From Basidiobolus meristosporus CBS 931.73 (Eukaryota > Basidiobolomycota > Basidiobolomycetes > Basidiobolales > Basidiobolaceae), in contig MCFE01000171.1 in assembly GCA_002104905.1 (NCBI GenBank), positions 79,809 through 143,808 on the forward strand: a DNA stretch of 64,000 nucleotides, given 5' to 3'. A model generated the notes under the pieces. That model saw only the letters and a program-made list of their open reading frames with translations. It searched no databases and was not told the origin of the DNA. Below are positions 58,276-64,000 of the stretch, in pieces (positions within the stretch are counted from its first letter, which is position 1; every line of letters starts with the position of its first letter). The position numbers and the translations under genes are program-made.

Positions 58276-59035
58276 GTTTCAGGGTAAGTACATAATAGAC
58301 TTGTTCCGTTGGATAGTGCCACATAGTGCCAGCCTGTTTATGGTGCCAGATTGATCTGGCACTATATGGCACTATCTGGCACTATAATTTCTACCATGAT
58401 GCCAGTGGTATGATATAGTTACTGGTAATTTTACTCAATCTTACTTATGTTGCTCAGAATAGTGCTTTCCTTGCTTTATTTACTCTTCATAATGCTCCAG
58501 ACACATTTCTCTCAGTGGATGTCTTCTTGTATGAGCATACTGTGCATTAATAAGAATCTTAACTATTTTACCCATTGAGCTGTTTTCACCTATATATGAC
58601 TTTCCTCTGTATTTACCTGCCAATATGCTGAATCTCTTCAGATATCCAAATGTGTGCTCTACCCTCACTCTGAAATGATTAAATATCTCATTGTAGAGCT
58701 TCTGCTTCCTGCTAAGCACACCATTGCTTGGCTTCCTATACGCTGTAATACATCCTAATCTCTGACAATCCTCTCCTGTATAGGCTAAGTCTGCCATACA
58801 TTTCTCCCCTCTACAGAATTCAGGATGATTCTCTACCCAGAGTGCTTAGTCATGCCTATTTCAAGCAAATGGCCCACTAAACCAGATGATGTTACCCTCA
58901 ATGTCAGACAGTGCTTGAAACTTCACACAGTGTGCCTTGTACTTGCCTGAATAAAAGTGCCACTGCCCTCTAGAAGTTCTGTTAATCCTCACTGGGAAGG
59001 TATCCAAAATACTCTTGATATGGAACCTGTTGCTG

Positions 59036-59402
59036 TGTTATGATCTGCCGCTTGAATGTTTAAGTTAGATCAGTTTTAGTCAAATCAATTAGTATATGTT
59101 TAGGTTATCAGTATATCAGGTTTATCTATGAAATCAGTAGCATTAGTCAGCAAATGAATCAGCAGATCCTTATCAGACAGAAATAGATATATTAAGTAGG
59201 ATCTTATTGGGTGATGATGATGCAATCAAATGAGTCATCAGCCACAACCTACATTAGGAATTACAATTAGTCAGCAATTGATCTGGCAAAATGTATATAA
59301 GGAGCTGCTGGAACCTCAATAAAAATCAGTTCAAGTTTTAGTGAATACAATACTAGCTAAACTCCCTATTCCTCTACAACTCTAATACCAAGACTTGTAA
59401 CA
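59036..59402 (+). repeat. Gypsy 5' LTR
   Basis: TGTTATGATCTGCCGC ... AGACTTGTAACA. TATA-like box at about 59294. Confidence 0.96.
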
Positions 59403-59420
59403 TTGGTAGCAGCGATAACC
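59403..59420 (+). other. Gypsy primer-binding site
   Basis: TTGGTAGCAGCGATAACC directly after the LTR. TGGTAGCAGCG would pair with a tRNA 3' end CGCTGCTACCA. The tRNA species was not identified. Confidence 0.55.
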
Positions 59421-59460
59421 AGAAACCTCCCTCCTGAAGAAAGAAGAAACCACCCTCAAG

Positions 59461-62400
59461 ATGTCGGACAATCAAGAATGGAAGAATGCCATGCAGCAAA
59501 TCCTGGCCCAACAGCAACAGTTACTCCAGATCCTCAGCCAACAGCAACAAGGAATGACTACCATGGCTCAGAGTCAGCAAAGCCCTGTCAAGAGCAACTT
59601 TAGTGTGAAAGTCAACCGGTACCATGGCAGAGTCAATGAAAACCTGGGAACTTGGCTCTTTCAGATTGAAGAAGCTTTTAAAGCTAAAGGAATTGCTCCA
59701 GAAAGCAAGTTGCATTATGCAGCTTCTTACCTGGCAGATGCAGCTTTACAGTGGTACCACAACAAGATCAGGTCAGCCACTATGGTGGGATGCTCTACAA
59801 TCTCTACCTGGGATGAGTTTGTGTCGGAAATTCAGGATGCTTTTGAACCTCCACACCAGCAGACACTACTAAGAAGGAAGTTAAAGACACTCAGACAGAA
59901 AGGAATGGTGCAAGAATACATCTATGAGTACAGATGTCTACTTGGACAAATTGAAAGAATGGACCCCTTGGATCAAGTTGAATACTTTATTGATGGGTTG
60001 AAAGAAAGTACTCGCAAGGAAGTCAATTACCAAAGACCTCAGACTATTGAAGAAGCCATCAAGATTGCCATTGACTATGACTCAGCTATGTTTGGAGTTG
60101 GGAAGCCTACAGTGACTAATCAGAAAGGCTATAATCATTATGAAAGAAGACAATCAGAAGTAGTACCAATGGAAATAGACGCTATGCAGAAGAATCCCTC
60201 CTCAGAAGAATGCAAGAAGAGAGGACTTTGCTTCAATTGCCACCAGCAGGGACATATTGCAAAGTACTGCCCTCAGAGAAGAAATGGACACCAGCCAACA
60301 AGAACCTTCAACCATATTGAGTCCCATGAGCACAGTAATGTGGACGATGAGCTTGAAGAAGACTTGGAACTCACCTTCCATATGACAGAAGAGTACTTGT
60401 CCCAAATGACTTCGAACTCAGGGAAGTTATTGTACTTGAATGGAGTAATCAATGGAGTACCTGCCAAGATCATGATTGACTCAGGAGCATCGCATGAGTA
60501 CATGTCAGAGCAATTTGCTTTGAAAGCTGGAATCAACTCGGAACCTACCAAATCAACTTCAGTCTCCACAGCTGATGGGAACTCCCACATAATCAACCGT
60601 ATCACCCAGCCAGTAAGAATGAAGATCAATGACGATGAAGAAGACCTACAGGCTTATATATTTGGGAACTGCAAGTTTGACCTTGTACTTGGGAAAACCT
60701 GGCTATTTTGTTGTAATCCATCAATCAACTGGAGAACCCATGCTACTCAGATCCAAAAAGACAACAAGACCTATGAGCTATTACCTGCCAGGCTGGATTT
60801 CAACTTGGTCAATTCCAGTGTGTGTGAGACAAGAGAACTTAGCAAGACCCAGTTCTGTAGAGCACTTAGAAAAGGTACCCAGATGTTCCTCATGGCGGTA
60901 TTACAGGAGGATTTCTCTACCCCAGCACCCCAGCAGGTCCAGACTCTCTTGAAGAAATATTCAGACGTGTTTCCAGATGAGCTTGTAAGCCTACCACCAG
61001 TCAGAGATGTGGATCATGCCATTGACACAGGAGATAGCCCTCCAGTGAGCAAGACACCTTACAGAATGAGTCCATTGGAATTGGAGGAAATGAAGAGACA
61101 AATTGATCAGCTATTGGAGCAAGGATACATCAGGCCCAGCAAGTCACCCTGGGGAGCACCAGTGCTTTTTGTGAAAAAGAAGGATGGAACACTTAGGATG
61201 TGCATTGACTACAGAGCCCTGAACTCAGTTACCGTCAAGAATAAGTACCCCATACCTTGGATTGATGAGCTTTTGGACCAACTTAATGGAGCCACTATTT
61301 TCAGCAAGATTGACCTCATGTCAGGATACAACCAGATTAGGGTGAAACCAGAAGATATCCCTAAGACAGCATTCAGGACCAGATATGGACATTACAAGTA
61401 CTTAGTCATGAGTTTTGGCCTCACCAATGCCCCTGCAACATTCATGACGCTGATGCAGACTGTCTTTCAGGAGTACTTAGACAAGTTTGTGATAATCTAC
61501 CTGGATGACATATTGATATACAGCAAGACAGAAAAGGATCACATGGTACACATTGAAAAGGTCTTGAAGAAACTAAGAGAGAACAAGCTATATGGCAAGC
61601 TAGCCAAGTGTGAATTCTTCAAGGAACACGTAGAATATCTGGGACACATAGTGACTAGCACAGGAGTAACCTTAGACCCCAAGAAGGTGGAAGTAATCAA
61701 GAATTTGAAGCAGCCGCATAGCATATCAGAACTCAGATCCTTCCTTGGAATGGTTTCCTATTATCGGAGATTTGTCAAGTCATTTGCAAGTATTGCAGCC
61801 CCTTTAACTGATATCCTCAAGAAAGACAATACCTACAAGTGGGACATAGCTTGTGAGACTGCCTTCCAGATGCTAAAGAATGAACTTGCTAAGTTGCCAA
61901 GCTTAAGAATACCAGACTTCAGAAAAGAGTTCACTCTATGCACAGATGCTTCAGATTATGCAATTGGTGGAGTGCTGAGCCAAGAACACGAGGGAAAGGA
62001 CTACCCTGTTGCCTTTGAATCCAAGAAACTGAACTCAGCGGAACAAAACTATCCAGTCCATGAGAAGGAGATGCTTGCTATAATACACTGTTTGAAAACA
62101 TGGAGATGCTATATTGAAGGAGTCAAATGCACTGTGAAGACTGATCATGCCTCCCTCAAGTATATATTTATTCAGAAGGTACTCTCTAGAAGAATGACAA
62201 GATGGAGTGAATACATTCAGCAATTTGACCTGGAGATTGTCTACTGTCCTGGAAAAAACAACACAGTTGCTGATGCCTTATCAAGATTAGATCAAGTTGC
62301 ACAACTCAACTTGGTGCATGAATCAGACTGGCCTAGCCTATTACCAAAGTACTTGGAGGACCAAGCCATTCCTAATGAGGTGGATGAAGATATCAAGAAG

Positions 62401-63597
62401 ATAATCCGTGATGAAGCCAGCAAATTTGTTGTACAGAATGAAACACTCTACCGAATTGTTGATGGAAGCCCTATTGCCTATTGTCCTTATGTTGCTTGCC
62501 TGGATTTAATACATAAGCTACACAATGGATATGGACATCCTGGGATTGAAGGAACCTATAGCCTTGTAAAAGCCAGAGCATGGCGGCCCAGAATGAAACA
62601 AGACATTGAGAAGCTAGTAAAAACATGCCCTAACTGCCAAATCAATCAAGGCCAGCCACAAAGAATTGCCGAACTCTTCCCTTTGGAGCCTGTAAGACCA
62701 TTTGAGAGATGGGGAATTGACTTTATTGGAAGACTGCCAACTACCAGGAAATGCAACCGTTGGATCCTAGTAGCAATTGACCATGGCACTAAATGGCCTG
62801 TTGCTAAAGCTGTACCAATAGCCAGTGAACAAGAAGTTGCAAGTTTCATTTACCATGAGATCCTGATAAAGTTTGGATGCCCTGTGGAGATCTTATCTGA
62901 TAGAGGTGCAAACTTTATGGCAAAGACATTGGAGGCTTACCTGGAAATGCAGCAGATCAGACACTTGAAAACCTCAGCATATCACCCCAGAACTAATGGA
63001 GTCACTGAGCGGTTCAATGGATTATTTGGAAAAATGCTGACCAAGTATGCAAATGGAGTTGTCAGTAGATGGGATGAGTATATAGACCAAGCACTCTTTG
63101 CATGCAGAGTCAGAGTACACAACACCACCCAGCAATCACCATTTTACTTAGTTTATGGATGTGAACCAAGGATTCCAGGAGATCTCACACAACCAAAACT
63201 TACAGACACCTTAGAAGATGGACTCAGTCAGCCAAGTAGACACCAGCAACTGGAACAAAGACGTCAAGAGGCACAGACCAAAGTATCTCAAAGCGCAGAA
63301 AAGATGAAGCAGAGATTTGATAAGACTATAGCACCAGAAGCATTGACAGTTGGGAACTTTGTATTGCTAAGAAACAACACTCGGAAGAAGTTTGAGCCAC
63401 AATGGACAGGACCATTCAAGATCATCAGAGAATGTCCATTTGCAACTTACCAACTGGTGGACAAACAAGGTAATATCCGGGAAGACTTAGTGCATAGGGA
63501 CAGACTCAAGCTTGCAAGACTTGCTGATAATACTGAACCATCAAGATATTGGTATCACAAGAAAAGAGATTCAGGAGAACCCTCTCAACTTTGGTAG
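59461..63597 (+). CDS. Gypsy gag-pol polyprotein, intact
   Basis: 1378 aa in one frame. Gag ([28 protein letters not shown]) with Gln-rich N-terminus; CCHC knuckle from residue 257 ([14 protein letters not shown]); protease DSGAS at 340; RT with YLDD at 680-683; RNase H with TDAS (Asp 829) and KTDHASLKY; integrase with a zinc region (GYGHPGI ... CPNCQ) and D1087, D1147, E1183, the last two separated by 35 residues. The C-terminus has the WTGPFKI motif of the GPY/F module and no chromodomain. RT before integrase sets the Ty3 order. Gag and pol are fused, so no frameshift is needed for Pol. The start ATG is the first in frame, 58 bp after the LTR. Confidence 0.97.
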   Translation: MSDNQEWKNAMQQILAQQQQLLQILSQQQQGMTTMAQSQQSPVKSNFSVKVNRYHGRVNENLGTWLFQIEEAFKAKGIAPESKLHYAASYLADAALQWYHNKIRSATMVGCSTISTWDEFVSEIQDAFEPPHQQTLLRRKLKTLRQKGMVQEYIYEYRCLLGQIERMDPLDQVEYFIDGLKESTRKEVNYQRPQTIEEAIKIAIDYDSAMFGVGKPTVTNQKGYNHYERRQSEVVPMEIDAMQKNPSSEECKKRGLCFNCHQQGHIAKYCPQRRNGHQPTRTFNHIESHEHSNVDDELEEDLELTFHMTEEYLSQMTSNSGKLLYLNGVINGVPAKIMIDSGASHEYMSEQFALKAGINSEPTKSTSVSTADGNSHIINRITQPVRMKINDDEEDLQAYIFGNCKFDLVLGKTWLFCCNPSINWRTHATQIQKDNKTYELLPARLDFNLVNSSVCETRELSKTQFCRALRKGTQMFLMAVLQEDFSTPAPQQVQTLLKKYSDVFPDELVSLPPVRDVDHAIDTGDSPPVSKTPYRMSPLELEEMKRQIDQLLEQGYIRPSKSPWGAPVLFVKKKDGTLRMCIDYRALNSVTVKNKYPIPWIDELLDQLNGATIFSKIDLMSGYNQIRVKPEDIPKTAFRTRYGHYKYLVMSFGLTNAPATFMTLMQTVFQEYLDKFVIIYLDDILIYSKTEKDHMVHIEKVLKKLRENKLYGKLAKCEFFKEHVEYLGHIVTSTGVTLDPKKVEVIKNLKQPHSISELRSFLGMVSYYRRFVKSFASIAAPLTDILKKDNTYKWDIACETAFQMLKNELAKLPSLRIPDFRKEFTLCTDASDYAIGGVLSQEHEGKDYPVAFESKKLNSAEQNYPVHEKEMLAIIHCLKTWRCYIEGVKCTVKTDHASLKYIFIQKVLSRRMTRWSEYIQQFDLEIVYCPGKNNTVADALSRLDQVAQLNLVHESDWPSLLPKYLEDQAIPNEVDEDIKKIIRDEASKFVVQNETLYRIVDGSPIAYCPYVACLDLIHKLHNGYGHPGIEGTYSLVKARAWRPRMKQDIEKLVKTCPNCQINQGQPQRIAELFPLEPVRPFERWGIDFIGRLPTTRKCNRWILVAIDHGTKWPVAKAVPIASEQEVASFIYHEILIKFGCPVEILSDRGANFMAKTLEAYLEMQQIRHLKTSAYHPRTNGVTERFNGLFGKMLTKYANGVVSRWDEYIDQALFACRVRVHNTTQQSPFYLVYGCEPRIPGDLTQPKLTDTLEDGLSQPSRHQQLEQRRQEAQTKVSQSAEKMKQRFDKTIAPEALTVGNFVLLRNNTRKKFEPQWTGPFKIIRECPFATYQLVDKQGNIREDLVHRDRLKLARLADNTEPSRYWYHKKRDSGEPSQLW

Positions 63598-63604
63598 GGG
63601 AGAA

Positions 63605-63972
63605 TGTTATGATCTGCCGCTTGAATGTTTAAGTTAGATCAGTTTTAGTCAAATCAATTAGTATATGTTTAGGTTATCAGTATATCAGTATTATCTATGA
63701 AATCAGTAGCATTAGTCAGCAAATGAATCAGCAGATCCTTATCTGACAGAAATAGATATATTAAGTAGGATCTTATTGGGTGATGATGATGCAATCAAAT
63801 GAGTCATCAGCCACAACCTACATTAGGAATTACAATTAGTCAGCAATTGATCTGGCAAAATGTATATAAGGAGCTGCTGGAACCTCAATAAAAATCAGTT
63901 CAAGTTTTAGTGAATACAATACTAGCTAAACTCCCTATTCCTCTACAACTCTTGATACCAAGACTTGTAACA
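63605..63972 (+). repeat. Gypsy 3' LTR
   Basis: 368 bp, nearly identical to the 5' LTR; differences near 63690, 63744 and 63953. Followed by the GCTG duplication and H7 sequence. Confidence 0.96.
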
Positions 63973-64000
63973 GCTGAACACTCTGGGATATGGAAGTCTA

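Larger units (their letters stand above)
59036..63972 (+). mobile_element. Complete Ty3/gypsy retrotransposon
   Basis: 4937 bp with LTRs 59036-59402 (367 bp) and 63605-63972 (368 bp) that differ at only a handful of positions. Flanked by GCTG on both sides (59032-59035 and 63973-63976), as judged against the uninterrupted H4 sequence. It has the PBS-like TTGGTAGCAGCGATAACC after the 5' LTR, a single gag-pol frame and the purine tract GTAGGGGAGAA before the 3' LTR. The LTR has TATATAAGGAGC and AATAAAAATC. Everything needed for autonomous movement appears intact. Confidence 0.97.
58297..64000 (-). mobile_element. Harbinger copy H7, split by the gypsy element and leaving the window
   Basis: Left end AGACTTGTTCCGTTGG at 58297. 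Transposase on minus (58480-59035), interrupted at 59035 and resuming at 63973 with GCTGAACACTCTGGGATATGG. Very similar to H4, with the same TAA in the HDK motif. The accessory gene lies beyond the window. Confidence 0.88.

Noticed and set aside
1-64000. tRNA, rRNA, CRISPR or bacterial-type operons
   Set aside because: No B-box-like sequence in a cloverleaf context, no rRNA signature, no regularly spaced repeats; introns and gene families are eukaryotic.

Overview
This is a stretch of fungal nuclear DNA: about 10.6 kb of ordinary genes, followed by more than 50 kb made almost entirely of transposable elements (TEs) nested in one another. The fungal assignment rests on a WOPR-domain (Gti1/Pac2) regulator, a family known only from fungi; an HRI-type eIF2alpha kinase; a two-PAS protein of the sort multiplied in early-diverging fungi; and introns of 53-73 nt with GTAAGT-like donors and, in several, TACTAA/CTAA-like branch sites. 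I lean towards an early-diverging fungus but cannot name the species.

The gene island (1-10,600) holds a WOPR regulator (324-1199, -), a PAS protein (3651-4616, +), a mu/sigma-like glutathione S-transferase in five exons (4670-5579, -), a short unrecognised ORF (5748-6094, -) and an HRI-like kinase in six exons (6343-8771, -). A second single-copy stretch (about 19,700-24,430) carries one small four-finger C2H2 gene in four exons (23641-24327, +).

From 10.6 to 38 kb, Ty1/copia elements dominate. Copia-1 (13099-17783, +) and Copia-2 (26893-31576, -) are nearly full length, each with 5-bp target-site duplications (TSDs), and lie in opposite orientation. Each carries one premature stop, at different places. 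A third element (31604-35589) has related LTRs, the same primer-binding site (PBS) and the same polypurine tract (PPT), but no recognisable gag-pol. Copia-2, this element and a CCCTA-ended MITE have all inserted into one old Harbinger copy (H1). A decayed gypsy copy with a solo LTR inside its own LTR, and a TNP2/CACTA-like relic, are also present.

From 39.5 to 64 kb, two-gene PIF/Harbinger-type DNA transposons dominate (H2, H3, H4, H7 and fragments). Each pairs a DDE transposase with a divergently transcribed accessory protein. H2 sits inside H3. H2 itself contains two inverted copies of a 1.07-kb LTR-like repeat (LTR-X), and H3 contains an LTR-X with another LTR-X nested in it. A 734-bp fold-back element with 346-nt arms uses the Harbinger ends. 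The window ends with a complete Ty3/gypsy element (59036-63972) that has a single open 1378-codon gag-pol, near-identical LTRs and a 4-bp TSD inside H7.

The window records a layered TE invasion whose insertion order can be read from interrupted copies and TSDs. Points that stand out are a TATA-centred inverted repeat in the copia LTRs that keeps its pairing while its sequence changes, a PBS matching the internal anticodon region of initiator tRNA, CpG loss between Harbinger copies, and the fold-back and palindromic structures. I found no RNA gene, CRISPR array or bacterial-type system. All calls come from reading the sequence; no database search was run.
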